The notes beneath the pieces were generated by a model. That model had not been told where the DNA came from and ran no database searches. It was given only the letters and a program-made list of their open reading frames with translations. A stretch of 64,000 nucleotides of DNA from contig NZ_SCIN01000002.1 in NCBI RefSeq assembly GCF_004101245.1, forward strand, positions 1 through 64,000. The letters run 5' to 3'. The stretch is from Sphingomonas sp. UV9. GTDB taxonomy: Bacteria > Pseudomonadota > Alphaproteobacteria > Sphingomonadales > Sphingomonadaceae. Below, piece after piece: positions 36,165 to 44,913 of this stretch; positions within the stretch are counted from its first letter, which is position 1, and every line of letters begins with the position of its first letter. The position numbers and the translations under genes were made by a program.

Positions 36165-36320
36165 GTCGAAAATGTTCGGCAGACCTTCTGCATTAGCGAA
36201 GGTCGGGCCTGCGCCATTCCTGGCGTGGATCGATCGTCGATGCGCTATGCGCATCGGCGCGGTGATGACCGCGACCTGCGATCGTGTATTCGAGAGATCG
36301 CGCTTGAGCGGTCCCGGTTC
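36165..36320 (+). mobile_element. IS3-family OrfB N-terminal relic
   Basis: VRQTFCISEGRACAIPGVDR, SSMRYAHRRGDDRDLRSCI, then REIALERSRFNCWQL. This matches the start of IS3 OrfB proteins (helical arm before the DDE core, ending in the RRFGYRRL motif, here degenerate). The catalytic core is absent. Confidence 0.78.
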
Positions 36321-36492
36321 AATTGTTGGCAGCTGCGATCATGGCGGCGCCCGAGGGCAGCCCGATGGACCTTCGAGAAGCAGGCTGGATGTAGCCTGAC
36401 TTGGGTTCCATGGGCCCGGCAGCAGCTAAGGTCGCCGCAATCTCCACGCAATGAAACTCGTTTAAACGCGTTGTTCTAATTGGAGAAAAAAC

Positions 36493-36849
36493 ATGGGTTA
36501 TCAGGGCAGCTGTCATTGCGGCGCCATTGTGTTCGAGGTCGATGCGGAACAGCCGACCGAGGCTTTGGCCTGCAACTGTTCGTATTGCCGTCGCAAAGGC
36601 TTTATACTTGCTCTCGTGCCGGCCGATGCGGTCACGATCGTCAAAGGCGAAAGCTCATTGACAAAATATCACTTTAATAAACATATCATCGAGCATCCGT
36701 TCTGTTCGGTATGCGGATGCCAACCTTTTGGAAAGCGTCTCGCACCGGGGCCGGGTGGCAACACCATGACAGTCGTCAATTTGCGTCTGGTCGCTTCGAT
36801 TGATCTTGATGCCTTGAACGTTACGACGATGGATGGGGCGAGCCAGTAA
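36493..36849 (+). CDS. GFA (glutathione-dependent formaldehyde-activating) family protein
   Basis: A 118-residue zinc-binding protein with the full set of cysteine motifs: GSCHCGAI, CNCSYCRRKG and HPFCSVCGCQPF. GFA enzymes catalyse addition of glutathione to formaldehyde or bind related thiol adducts; many family members have unassigned substrates. It is preceded by TTGGAGAAAA and stands alone. Confidence 0.9.
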   Translation: MGYQGSCHCGAIVFEVDAEQPTEALACNCSYCRRKGFILALVPADAVTIVKGESSLTKYHFNKHIIEHPFCSVCGCQPFGKRLAPGPGGNTMTVVNLRLVASIDLDALNVTTMDGASQ

Positions 36850-37160
36850 GGAACGCGGCAGAACAATCCGAGCCGACTAAAGTCTAGCAGTTCAGACCGA
36901 GTTCCGGGTTCGTCACGGAGCTCGGAAGCAGCATCGACGTTTATTTCATCTTAGTGCGCTAATTGAAGAGCTCCTCGACGAGGAAGCTCCGGACCCCGCC
37001 GGCTCACGACCGGCGCGTAAGCATGGCGCTAGTCAACGCGGATTGCCTATGCACCGGCCGAGCCCGTTCGATCGCGGGCTGTTAAGTGGGAGGGGGCAGC
37101 AGGTGGTGTCTCCCCCGTGCAACTTCCCACGTCATTCGAGCGAACGGAATTGGATTGGGA
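36850..37160. other. Intergenic region, no gene seen
   Basis: About 310 bases between convergent genes. The palindromic GAGCTCCTCGACGAGGA, followed by GCCGGCTCACGACCGGC, could form stem-loops and terminate transcription, but no T-run follows. Confidence 0.35.
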
Positions 37161-37916
37161 TCAGGCAGGCAGCACCACGCTCTTCCCGCCGTCAGCCATT
37201 GCGATCGATCCAACCATGAAGCTCGCTTGGTCGGATGCCAGGAAGGCAATCACGTTTGCGATCTCCTCGGGTTGAGCCGCCCGTCCGATCGGGGCGCTTC
37301 TGCCGTAGTCAGCAAGTGCAGAAGGACCGTTCTCGTGGATGTGATTCAGGATATTGGTCACGGTATCCCCCGAGCCGACCGCATTCACGCGGATGCCATG
37401 CTCGATCGCTTCCACGGCGAGCGTCCGCGTGAACTGTGCAAGCGCACCCTTCGACGATGCATAGGCTGCGATCGAGGGAAACGTCTGAAAGCAGGCATAG
37501 GACCCCACGTTGACGATAGCGCCGCGCCGGTTGGGGATCATCGCGCGTATTGCCTCGCGCGAGTGAAGGAACACACCGCGGATGTTGACCGCGAAGATGC
37601 GGTCCCAGTCGTCGAGCGTCATGTCGACTACCAGCTTGTTGATGATGATGCCTGCGTTGTTGACGAGCACGTCCAACTGCCCGAACTGCTCGATCGCGGC
37701 CGCCACGGCCGTTCGAGCGGAACTTTCCTCCGCCACATCCGCAACGAGCGGAAAGATGCCTGGTTGGGCGAGGCCGTTGACTTCGGGATCGCTGTCCTCG
37801 GCGATGATCGATGCACCGCGCGCGTGAAGCACATCGACCGTCGCGCGACCGATGCCGCTTGCGGCTCCAGTAACGATCGCGACCCTGCCTGCGAAAACCC
37901 CCGGAATGTTGTTCAT
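37161..37916 (-). CDS. SDR-family oxidoreductase
   Basis: A 251-residue classical SDR. It has AIVTGAASGIGRATVDV, LDVLVNNAGIIIN, the catalytic Ser in IVNVGSYACF and YASSK, with RVNAVGSGDTVT after the active site and MVGSIAMADGG at the end. NAD is favoured by the Asp after the second strand (AEDSD). The gene lies about 100 bases downstream of the LysR gene on the same strand. Confidence 0.9.
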   Translation of the reverse strand: MNNIPGVFAGRVAIVTGAASGIGRATVDVLHARGASIIAEDSDPEVNGLAQPGIFPLVADVAEESSARTAVAAAIEQFGQLDVLVNNAGIIINKLVVDMTLDDWDRIFAVNIRGVFLHSREAIRAMIPNRRGAIVNVGSYACFQTFPSIAAYASSKGALAQFTRTLAVEAIEHGIRVNAVGSGDTVTNILNHIHENGPSALADYGRSAPIGRAAQPEEIANVIAFLASDQASFMVGSIAMADGGKSVVLPA

Positions 37917-38026
37917 ATGCATCGTCGGCGTCCTAATGATGTTGAGGACACCATCTGGAGTTACCGCTTGACGATCTTAATACCGTGTTTTCCGTAAGGG
38001 TCATCCGGCCTTACGTGCACAATCTC

Positions 38027-38926
38027 TCACGGCGTCCACTTGCCACGCACCGCATCGATGAACGTCGTGGCCGCCGTCGAGCGATACCTATGAGGAGGAT
38101 AAAAGATCGAAAAGCCTGGAAAGGATGCGGAATAGCGCGTCAGCATGGGTATGAGACGTCCGTTCGCGACCAGTGGCTGAACCTCGCTCTCGATCCAGAA
38201 TGCGATGCCCGCCCCGGCCACCGCGGCGTCGAGTGCGGCTCGCTGATCGTTGAAGGTCAGCGGACCGGAAACGGGCACGGAGAACCAAACGCCATCCTCG
38301 CAAAACTCCCAATTGTACAAGGCCGCATGGCCGGGCCAACGGAAGCCGATACACAGGTGGTCTTTGAGTTCACGAGGATGAAGCGGCATGCCATGGCGAT
38401 CGAGATAGGCCGGAGCGGCAACAGCGACCTGTCGCACCGGCCGATGAAGCGTAAATGCGATCACGTCCTGATCAAGAAGCTCACCGAGCCGTATTCCTAC
38501 ATCAAACCGTTCCGAGACGATGTCGACGCCGGCATCGTCGATCTCGACCTCTACGCTGATCCGCGGATAACGGCGAACGAACTTTGGCAGAAGAGAACGT
38601 AGGAAGAGGTCATATCCAAGGCGTTGTGCATGGACCCGCACCGTTCCGGCGACTTCGCCGCTGGTCGCCGTGGCTTCGCGCAGGGCAGCTTGAATCTCCT
38701 CGAACGCCGAACCGAAACGCAAGGCAAGCCGCTCACCCGCGGGCGTGGGGCTCACGCTTCGCGTGGTCCGATTCAGCAGCTGGACGCCGACGTCGCCTTC
38801 GAGGCGCCGGATCGTCTCGCTGAGCGAAGAACGCGACATGCGCAACTCTCTGGCAGCTGCCACGAAACTGCCTCTGTCGATGATGCAGCGTAGCGCGCGG
38901 AGATAGGAATAATAGCGGTCGGACAT
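38027..38926 (-). CDS. LysR-family transcriptional regulator
   Basis: About 299 residues from the ATG at 38926. The helix-turn-helix reads LRCIIDRGSFVAAARELRMS and RSSLSETIRRLEGDVGVQLL, followed by NRTTRSVSPTPAGERL. The effector domain follows the CrgA/PA0477-like branch (GEVAGTVRVHAQRLGYDLFL, SERFDVGIRLGELLDQDVIA). It precedes the SDR gene and probably controls it. Confidence 0.92.
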   Translation of the reverse strand: MSDRYYSYLRALRCIIDRGSFVAAARELRMSRSSLSETIRRLEGDVGVQLLNRTTRSVSPTPAGERLALRFGSAFEEIQAALREATATSGEVAGTVRVHAQRLGYDLFLRSLLPKFVRRYPRISVEVEIDDAGVDIVSERFDVGIRLGELLDQDVIAFTLHRPVRQVAVAAPAYLDRHGMPLHPRELKDHLCIGFRWPGHAALYNWEFCEDGVWFSVPVSGPLTFNDQRAALDAAVAGAGIAFWIESEVQPLVANGRLIPMLTRYSASFPGFSIFYPPHRYRSTAATTFIDAVRGKWTP

Positions 38927-39480
38927 AGCCTTAGCTAAGCATCGCACGGCTGAAGCCGTTCGACGGCTCACGACGTTCCAGCGGGCGCTCGTCGGAAATG
39001 CGGCACGCATTTCCGATCTCTCGCGGAACAACGAAGACGTCGACACTCAAGACATGTCCTTCGGTTTTCGAAGTCGCGAAGACCATGTGCTCGCAGCGTG
39101 TGTCTCGCAGCCACACGCGTCTGATGCGGCCGCGCCTCCTATGCCGCCCATACGGAGCCAGATCGGAGCCACCAGCGCTCCGACATGAAACAACAACACG
39201 CCGCAGCCCTACCGCGTCATCCGTTGGCGCAACTTCCACCGCTTGCTCCTCGTCTCTGCTGTACGCCGTCATCTGGCCGAGTGACAGGTAAGTTCCCGTT
39301 TCATCGCATGCGCCTGCAAGACGACGGTCTCAGGCGAGCCTAGCACTCTGGTTCTCCTACTGTCTGTACGTATTCGTGGTCCCGATAGCTCCTGACCTAT
39401 CGACGACGGCTAGGTCCGCGCCATCGAACCGCCGCTTAAAGCCCCCTTCCACGCGTTGTCATGGATCTGGCTTGTGGATC
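38927..39480. other. No supported gene
   Basis: About 550 bases upstream of the LysR gene. Frames here are short and unlike any family. It ends where similarity to the SnoaL gene begins. Confidence 0.45.
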
Positions 39481-39862
39481 AGAGCATGCCGTTCGGATTG
39501 ACCGACTTCCTAGGTATCGGCTGAAGTACGTCCCAATGTTCAACGATCTTCCCGGCTTCATCAAGCCAGAATATGTCTATTCAAGTATAGTCCTAACTGC
39601 GCAGTCAATGTTGACTGCAGTGGATAACTACCCAAATAATTTAGGAGATTACCTTAAGTGCTTTCACCTCTTTAATAAGGGGTTCCTCAGCCATCCGTTC
39701 GAGATATTCAAAGAATGCGTCCTTTCCCGTCGCCGCCCCCAAATTACGCTGTATATATTCAGATCCCATGTATAGAGCGACCGCCCGACGCGGATGGCAT
39801 GCATTGCACATCGTCTCGTAGAAGGAGGCCACGTTCGTCTTGTTGCTTTCTGAATGTTGCAC
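39481..39862 (-). pseudogene. SnoaL-like protein, decayed copy
   Basis: NKTNVASFYETMCNACHPR, ALYMGSEYIQRNLG and FEYLERMAEEP align with [29 protein letters not shown] and [11 protein letters not shown] of the intact gene at 2458-2862. The DNA near 39481-39545 still mirrors the intact C-terminus (GAGCATGCCGTTCGGATTG, then GTCCCAATGTTC). Stops and an AT-rich insertion interrupt the middle. Confidence 0.85.
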
Positions 39863-39958
39863 CGACCGTATCTCCCAATCGAAAACGGACGAGGACAGTT
39901 CAAACGCTTCTTTGACAAGAATGCTAAATACCCAGTGGACTACGACTGGACTCAGAAT

Positions 39959-40549
39959 CTAACCTGCGATCAAACCCTTCGCCAAACGAACGAACGCAAC
40001 AGTCGCTCTTTCCGCCACCGCCGACGGATCATCCGAGGCCGCGATCCACATGGCGGCGTCCAGCACCGCGCCGTCGAGAAGCCTAGCGGCCGCTTCCACG
40101 TCGAGCGGCGCGATCTGCCCGTCGTCCACCAGGAACTGAATCCTCTCCATAGTGCCCGCAAGGCACGCGTTCTGGCTCGGCCAGTGCATCGGCGCCCCCA
40201 GAACCGCAGGCCCGTCGCGCAGAACTATTCGCTGGAAGTCATGATCCAACGCGAGTTGGATATAGGCGATTCCCTCGTCCAACAACGCCTGCTTCCGATC
40301 GGTCGAATGCTCCAGGGTTTCACGCAGGCGTTCTGCCATCTCCGTGTCGATCTGCTCGACCACGGCCTCGAAGAGGCCCCTCTTGCTACCGAAATGATGG
40401 TAGAGGGCCCCACGCGTCAGGCCCGCGTCCGCCGTCAGTTGGTCCATCGACGCGGAGTGATAGCCGTACCGCGCGAACGCCTTGCGTCCAGCGTTCAACA
40501 ACCTTTCCCGCGTTTGCTCAATTATCTCTGCTCGCTTCATTGGACCCAT
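39959..40549 (-). CDS. TetR-family regulator
   Basis: About 196 residues from the ATG at 40549 (MGPMKRAEIIEQTRERLLN); a frame extending to 40591 would run through its own operator and is less likely. The helix-turn-helix is SASMDQLTADAGLTRGALYH with HFGSKRGLFEAVV. The ligand domain has QRIVLRDGPAVLGAPMHWP and ends FVRLAKGLIAG. It is divergent from the RidA gene, with two mirror-image operators between. A truncated copy is at 14026-14388. Confidence 0.93.
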   Translation of the reverse strand: MGPMKRAEIIEQTRERLLNAGRKAFARYGYHSASMDQLTADAGLTRGALYHHFGSKRGLFEAVVEQIDTEMAERLRETLEHSTDRKQALLDEGIAYIQLALDHDFQRIVLRDGPAVLGAPMHWPSQNACLAGTMERIQFLVDDGQIAPLDVEAAARLLDGAVLDAAMWIAASDDPSAVAERATVAFVRLAKGLIAG

Positions 40550-40572
40550 ATAATGCCTGAGCCAAGCATTGA

Positions 40573-40611
40573 CATACGGCTCGTATGGCATATTTACATA
40601 CGAGCCGTATG
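40573..40611. promoter_or_regulatory. Paired mirror-image TetR operators
   Basis: CATACGGCTCGTATG (40573-40587) and CATACGAGCCGTATG (40597-40611) are exact reverse complements of each other, and each is a 6+3+6 palindrome (CATACG-CGTATG). They are 24 bp apart centre to centre in the tetR/ridA divergent promoter region, consistent with cooperative repression of both genes. Confidence 0.85.
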
Positions 40612-40659
40612 TATCACGTGTCTGTGAGTGGGACGGCGTTTCTATCAGAGGATTACAAC

Positions 40660-41058
40660 ATGGCTAAGCGCACCGCCGTCTTTCCAGCTGGTCGACAGGA
40701 CCTCTACACATCCCAAACCTATTCGGCCGCGATCCGGTCAGGAGATCTGCTGTTCGTGTCGGGTCAGGTCGGCAGTCGCAGCGATGGTACGCCCGAACCG
40801 GACTTCGAGGCGCAGGTCCGTCTGGCGTTCGCCAATCTGGAAGCGACGCTGAAGGCCGGCGGGTGCGGCTTTGACGACATCGTCGACGTGACCACGTTCA
40901 ATACCGATCCCGAAAACCAGTTCGCTACCGTGATGACCGTGAAGGCGGAGACCTTTCCGGAAGCGCCATATCCGAACTGGACGGCTGTCGGTGTAAACTG
41001 GCTGGGTGGGTACGAATTCGAGATCAAGGTCATCGCTCGTATTCCGACGGTGAACTGA
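40660..41058 (+). CDS. RidA-family protein
   Basis: A 132-residue RidA/YjgF protein, usually a trimer that hydrolyses reactive enamines or imines. It has SQTYSAAIRSGDLLFVSGQV, GSRSDGTPEPDFEAQVRLAF and FDDIVDVTTFNTDPENQF. The C-terminus AVGVNWLGGYEFEIKVIARI lacks the canonical catalytic Arg motif (PxRx) seen in true RidA, so it belongs to an Rid subfamily of unknown activity. It is divergent from TetR and likely derepressed by that regulator's ligand. Confidence 0.9.
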   Translation: MAKRTAVFPAGRQDLYTSQTYSAAIRSGDLLFVSGQVGSRSDGTPEPDFEAQVRLAFANLEATLKAGGCGFDDIVDVTTFNTDPENQFATVMTVKAETFPEAPYPNWTAVGVNWLGGYEFEIKVIARIPTVN

Positions 41059-41151
41059 AAGTCGGTTGGCGGCGATGTCATGTCGCCGCCACTTACCCCC
41101 CGACCTGGAATCCCGGACGATGCTTAGGCCGCTGAGGCTGAAGGAGAAGTC

Positions 41152-41352
41152 GTGATCCGCATTCGGTACCGCACGCAGCAAGCCGCAGGCCTGATCGAAG
41201 CAAAGGACATAACGGATGCAGCGCGGACCGAGCGGCTGCGACCGGCAGTGGCGATCTACGCAGGAGATGCAGATGCGCTCGCCTCATCGGTCGCCGAGCA
41301 TGCCTTGATCGAGAAGCAAGTACCTAGGAAAACCAGTCCCGACTACGACTAA
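41152..41352 (+). CDS. Hypothetical small protein
   Basis: A 66-residue frame from a GTG preceded by GGAGAA. It is soluble and Ala-rich (TQQAAGLIEAKDITDAARTE, then AVAIYAGDADALASSVAEH). No family recognised. It lies between the RidA gene and an ankyrin-type relic, and may itself be a fragment. Confidence 0.3.
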   Translation: MIRIRYRTQQAAGLIEAKDITDAARTERLRPAVAIYAGDADALASSVAEHALIEKQVPRKTSPDYD

Positions 41353-41360
41353 CGCCTCGT

Positions 41361-41532
41361 GGCCTCGCCTCGCGCAACGGACGTGCCGATCTCGTCCGGT
41401 CGTTGCTCGACGCCTGGGCCGATCTCCGTCGCACAGTCGGACTGTTGAGGGGCATGTCGCTCCATCAGCAGGCTACCACGGCCACGCCGACATGATCCGG
41501 GTGCTACTGGGGCGACGCGACGGTGAGGGCCC
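41361..41532 (+). pseudogene. Ankyrin-repeat protein relic
   Basis: GLASRNGRADLVRSLLDAWA in one frame and AGYHGHADMIRVLLGRRDG in another reproduce the ankyrin pattern (A..GHADLVRLLL..GAD). A frameshift separates the two repeats, and no start or further repeats remain. Confidence 0.6.
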
Positions 41533-41565
41533 GCTGGAGGTCGAGCTTGATTTCCAGGAGCCCTA

Positions 41566-41763
41566 CAACTGGCTCCGGGAATACCCGCTGAGGAGCGTGA
41601 GCGCGTGTTCGAACCGTTCCACTAGCTGCGCCCGCGTGCGACAGGAAGTGCCCCTGGCTTCAACCTGGTCCAGCAGGTCGTGGAGCGGCATGACGGACGC
41701 GTCTCGATACTCGGTGAGCCCGGAGGGGGCACGATCGTGTGGGTTGAACTTCCATCGGGCTGA
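41566..41763 (+). pseudogene. Histidine kinase C-terminal relic
   Basis: APGIPAEERERVFEPFH, a TAG stop, then LRPRATGSAPGFNLVQQVV and RVSILGEPGGGTIVWVEL follow the last 65 residues of the intact kinase at 17229-18539 (GPGIPLEERERVFEPFHRL; NLVQQVVDRHGGRVSI). The Arg of FHRL is the stop. Only the end of the ATPase domain survives. Confidence 0.88.
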
Positions 41764-41979
41764 TGCCCAAACGAGCCCATGTTCACGCAATGTTGACCTG
41801 CTCTCTAGCGGGTGCCCCGTCAGGGACGTCACGAAGGATCGATCATGCGGAGGGAATGCACACACGCAGGGTCCGCAGACCGATACTCCGGCGACCGCAC
41901 GTCTATCGATCCGGCCTCCCGACGCAGACGGTCGCTCGGGCGCGCTCGGCGTGAATTCCCGGAGCCGCGTCCCGCAGGG

Positions 41980-42483
41980 ATGGAGCAGCTTCTATGGAGC
42001 TCGGTACGTGCAGTCGTAAAACCATTCCTGAAGGTGACGGCGTATGGCGCGATGTCGCTGTTCGGGTGCGCCGACGCGGCTCGACGGTTCGACCGAAAAC
42101 GCTACTGGTCCGCTGCCCTGGTCGCGTGCATGTTGATGGTCGGGGCCTACGCCATGGACTGGTTCCTGTTCGGCACCGTGCAGGTTGCAGCGCCCCACTT
42201 TTTCCCGATCGTTGTCGCTGGAGCACTTGCCTACCGACTGCCGGTTCTGGGCATTCGCCGTCTGCGGGACACGGGTCGTAGCGGCTGGCTGATGCTCGGA
42301 CTGCTTGTGCCCGTCGCCGGTTGGCTGATGCTGGTGCGGTGGTGGTGCGCACCGAGCGTCGATGAATGCACTGTCGTCCGTTGCATCCGCTGCTCAACCA
42401 ACCTGCCGTATCCCGCCGACGGAAACCTGCCGATGTCGTGGCCGTCATGCAAGTGCTCGCGCCGGTCGAACGTGAAAGGCTGA
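41980..42483 (+). CDS. DUF805-like membrane protein
   Basis: A 167-residue protein with about four membrane segments (around AALVACMLMVGAYAMDWFLF, FPIVVAGALAYRLP, WLMLGLLVPVAGWLMLV). The motif GIRRLRDTGRSGWLML is the DUF805 signature (RRLHDxGRSGWW). The tail contains CIRCSTNLPYPAD. Function unknown. Three bases separate it from the next gene, starting a run toward the CPBP protease. Confidence 0.72.
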   Translation: MEQLLWSSVRAVVKPFLKVTAYGAMSLFGCADAARRFDRKRYWSAALVACMLMVGAYAMDWFLFGTVQVAAPHFFPIVVAGALAYRLPVLGIRRLRDTGRSGWLMLGLLVPVAGWLMLVRWWCAPSVDECTVVRCIRCSTNLPYPADGNLPMSWPSCKCSRRSNVKG

Positions 42484-42486
42484 ACA

Positions 42487-42897
42487 ATGACGAACCAACG
42501 ACCTTGCCCCGCGCGACGTGAGCCGGATGCACGACCGGAGCGAGTACCGACCCGCGTTGCCGAGTCATCACCTGAACATGCTGCCGTCCTGGCCGGAGTG
42601 GAGGCCGGAGATGCCGCGCTGGTCCGATCCAGATCATCCGGGGCTCTCCATTTGTTTGTAGGCGTCCGGCGATCGGACACGACGACACGAAGGCTGATGG
42701 CGCTTCGGACCTACGCCGAACTACGGCGCGTCCTGCTTGCCGAAGGATACGACGTCCCCGTTTCGAGCCTCGTCGCTGAAGGCTTCACCGCTACCGAAAT
42801 AGCTCGTTTCGACAGGACGATCGCGACCAGCCCGTCGAGCATGAGAACAATATCTGCGGCAAACTTATGCCCCGCCCAGACGGAGATCTTCGAATGA
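42487..42897 (+). CDS. Hypothetical protein in the DUF805-CPBP operon
   Basis: A 136-residue soluble protein. It has a basic Pro/Arg-rich N-terminus, then AALVRSRSSGALHLFVGVRR and TYAELRRVLLAEGYDVPVSS. No family recognised. Its stop overlaps the CPBP start by ATGA, so the two are translationally coupled. Confidence 0.5.
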   Translation: MTNQRPCPARREPDARPERVPTRVAESSPEHAAVLAGVEAGDAALVRSRSSGALHLFVGVRRSDTTTRRLMALRTYAELRRVLLAEGYDVPVSSLVAEGFTATEIARFDRTIATSPSSMRTISAANLCPAQTEIFE

Positions 42898-43595
42898 GAA
42901 CCGAGGCAGCGCAGCCGGAACCTCTCAACCCATCCTGGCGCCCTGGCTGGACCGAAGTAGCGGTTGGTTTGATCGTCACGGCGATCATCGGCTTCGGTCT
43001 AGGGTCTCAGATCCAGCGGCTAGGGTTGAACAGGGTGACATATGGCCTCGTCCTTGCCGGATGGTCTGGCCTTTCATGCCTTGTTGGATTCGCCGCTGCG
43101 TGGTGGGTCCGAAAGCGCCCCCTCGCAGAGTTCGGCGTCTGTTCTACCTCCAGGCGCTGGCTGCTCGTCGGCATCGCTGCAGGCGTAGTCGCGTTCATCC
43201 TCAAGGGCGTGGCCGTGCTGGCCTTCACAGCGCTGACCGGTATCAGCTCGAGTCCACAAGGCGTCTACGCGGCGGGTGGCAGCGGTGGAGCGATGTCGCT
43301 GCTGACGGCAACGCTACTGATCGGCATCCTCGTCCCGATTGGTGAGGAACTGCTGTTCAGAGGAGTAGTTACCACCGTGTTGCTCCGCTACGGCCCGTTC
43401 GTCGGCGTGGTTGGCGGGGCTCTCTTGTTCGCTCTGCTGCACGGCATCAGCATAGTGTTTCCAGCGGCAGTCATCGCAGGTCTCGTCGCAGGTGAGATAT
43501 ACCGCCGGTCGGCATCAGTCTGGCCGGCCGTGGTAGTGCACGTCGTTTACAATCTACCGACGATACCGGTAATGGTTCTCACAGGCGCCGTATGA
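42894..43595 (+). CDS. CPBP-family intramembrane glutamic protease
   Basis: A 233-residue multi-pass membrane protein (ABI/CAAX prenyl protease family). Catalytic motifs are complete: EELLFR (Glu151, Glu152, Arg156), FALLH (Phe179, His183) and HVVYN (His216, Asn220). About six membrane segments are visible, including EVAVGLIVTAIIGFGLG and GVVGGALLFALLHG. Bacterial CPBP proteins often process or protect small peptides or secreted proteins; no substrate is evident here. A decayed homologue is at 3490-4080. Confidence 0.9.
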   Translation: MRTEAAQPEPLNPSWRPGWTEVAVGLIVTAIIGFGLGSQIQRLGLNRVTYGLVLAGWSGLSCLVGFAAAWWVRKRPLAEFGVCSTSRRWLLVGIAAGVVAFILKGVAVLAFTALTGISSSPQGVYAAGGSGGAMSLLTATLLIGILVPIGEELLFRGVVTTVLLRYGPFVGVVGGALLFALLHGISIVFPAAVIAGLVAGEIYRRSASVWPAVVVHVVYNLPTIPVMVLTGAV

Positions 43596-43766
43596 ACTCC
43601 TCCCATAGGGTTGGACGACGAGGCGGACGTGACACGCTAGAATTCACGGATCCTCGGGAACCAGCGCGTGGCTCCCGTCGGCTTGAAGGCGCATTGGGAA
43701 TACCGCGTGCCGTCACTTCAAGCCGCCGTGCCTCCTACGGCCGTACCCGCAGCATTGACGACCGAC

Positions 43767-43793
43767 TATACGGGTCATATACAGATCATATAC
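43767..43793. promoter_or_regulatory. Three TATAC direct repeats at 11-bp period
   Basis: TATAC begins at 43767, 43778 and 43789, and the last two are part of CATATAC. The exact 11-bp phase puts the copies on one face of the helix, 22-48 bases before the ParD-like start. This is the spacing used by ribbon-helix-helix repressors, so autoregulation of the ParD-like/MAP unit is likely. Confidence 0.65.
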
Positions 43794-43814
43794 CGCGTTT
43801 GCGAAGGCGATCCC

Positions 43815-44021
43815 ATGGGCATTGTTAAAATCGACGACGATCTGCACGAAGAAGCCCGCAGGGTCAGTGCCGTAATGTGCAGATCCATCAATGCGCAGGC
43901 CGAATTCTGGATGAGGATCGGTATGCTAGCAGAAGCGAGCCCGACGCTGTCCTTCAACGACATCGTCAGTGCGCAGGTCTCCGCCGCATCTGAACGCCTT
44001 GTGGAAGCGGTAGCCGCCTAA
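43815..44021 (+). CDS. ParD-like antitoxin-family protein
   Basis: A 68-residue protein: MGIVKIDDDLHEEARRVSAV, MCRSINAQAEFWMRIGMLAE, then NPTLSFNDIV-like ASPTLSFNDIVSAQVS. This is the ParD_like/DUF3423 pattern, related to ribbon-helix-helix antitoxins. The ATG at 43815 was chosen by the domain start. The methionine aminopeptidase gene begins one base after its stop, and repeats with 11-bp phase lie upstream. Confidence 0.82.
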   Translation: MGIVKIDDDLHEEARRVSAVMCRSINAQAEFWMRIGMLAEASPTLSFNDIVSAQVSAASERLVEAVAA

Positions 44022-44022
44022 G

Positions 44023-44796
44023 ATGGTGAAGACCTCCGACGAACTGGCGCTGATGCGTATCTCCGGAAGGCTGCTGGCGTCCGTCTTCGAGATGTTGGAC
44101 GAGCAGGATCTGAAGGGCATGTCGACGATGAAGGTCAACGACATGGTCGAACGCTTCATCACCCTGGATCTTGCTGCGCGTCCAGCCAGCAAAGGACAGT
44201 ACGGCTTCGCATTCGTCCTGAACTGCTCGATCAATCACGTGGTATGTCATGGTGTGCCGCATGCCGACGAGATCATCGGGGACGGCGATATCATCAACCT
44301 CGACATCACACTCGAAAAGAACGGCTATATAGCCGATTCGAGCAAGACTTATCTGATCGGCGACGTCCCACCTGCCGCCAAGCGGCTGGTGCGGGTCGCC
44401 CACGACGCGATGTGGAAAGGTATAGGGCAGGTCAGGCCAGGTGCCCATACCGGCGACATCGGCTTCGCGATCGAGCGTCATGCGAAGAAGAACGGCTATT
44501 CCATCGTACGGGAATATTGTGGACACGGCATTGGTCGAGAGATGCACGAAGAGCCGCAGGTCATGAATTTCGGGCGACCAGGAACCGGCGTCCGTTTGAG
44601 CGAAGGCATGGTCTTCACAATCGAGCCGATGGTCAACCAAGGAACGCGCAGGGTCGCCACCGGCGAGGATGGATGGACGGTCTTCACGAGCGACCGGAAA
44701 CTCTCGGCTCAGTTCGAGCACACGGTCGCGGTAACGGAAGATGGTGTAGAAGTTCTGACATTACGCCGCGACGAGACGCTGGCGCGTATGTCTTAG
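44023..44796 (+). CDS. map: Type I methionine aminopeptidase
   Basis: A 257-residue enzyme removing N-terminal Met from nascent proteins. All five metal ligands are present: Asp94 (NLDIT), Asp105 (ADSSKT), His168 (GHGIG), Glu201 (TIEPM) and Glu232 (FEHTV), plus catalytic His76 in VVCHGVPH. The offset to the E. coli enzyme is a constant three residues. It lacks an N-terminal extension. It sits directly after a ParD-like gene and away from ribosomal genes, so it is probably an accessory second copy rather than the housekeeping one. Confidence 0.93.
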   Translation: MVKTSDELALMRISGRLLASVFEMLDEQDLKGMSTMKVNDMVERFITLDLAARPASKGQYGFAFVLNCSINHVVCHGVPHADEIIGDGDIINLDITLEKNGYIADSSKTYLIGDVPPAAKRLVRVAHDAMWKGIGQVRPGAHTGDIGFAIERHAKKNGYSIVREYCGHGIGREMHEEPQVMNFGRPGTGVRLSEGMVFTIEPMVNQGTRRVATGEDGWTVFTSDRKLSAQFEHTVAVTEDGVEVLTLRRDETLARMS

Positions 44797-44913
44797 CGTT
44801 GTACCAAGCCCAGGTGTCGCCGCATGACGAATGCGAACGTAGGAACGATGCAGCCGAGTGAGATCGTATTCAACCTTCGTACTCGACCTGATCCGCTAAT
44901 CGAGGACAGCTAC

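Noticed and set aside
36960..37030. Rho-independent terminator between the GFA and SDR genes
   Set aside because: Short palindromes are present but no U-run follows either stem.
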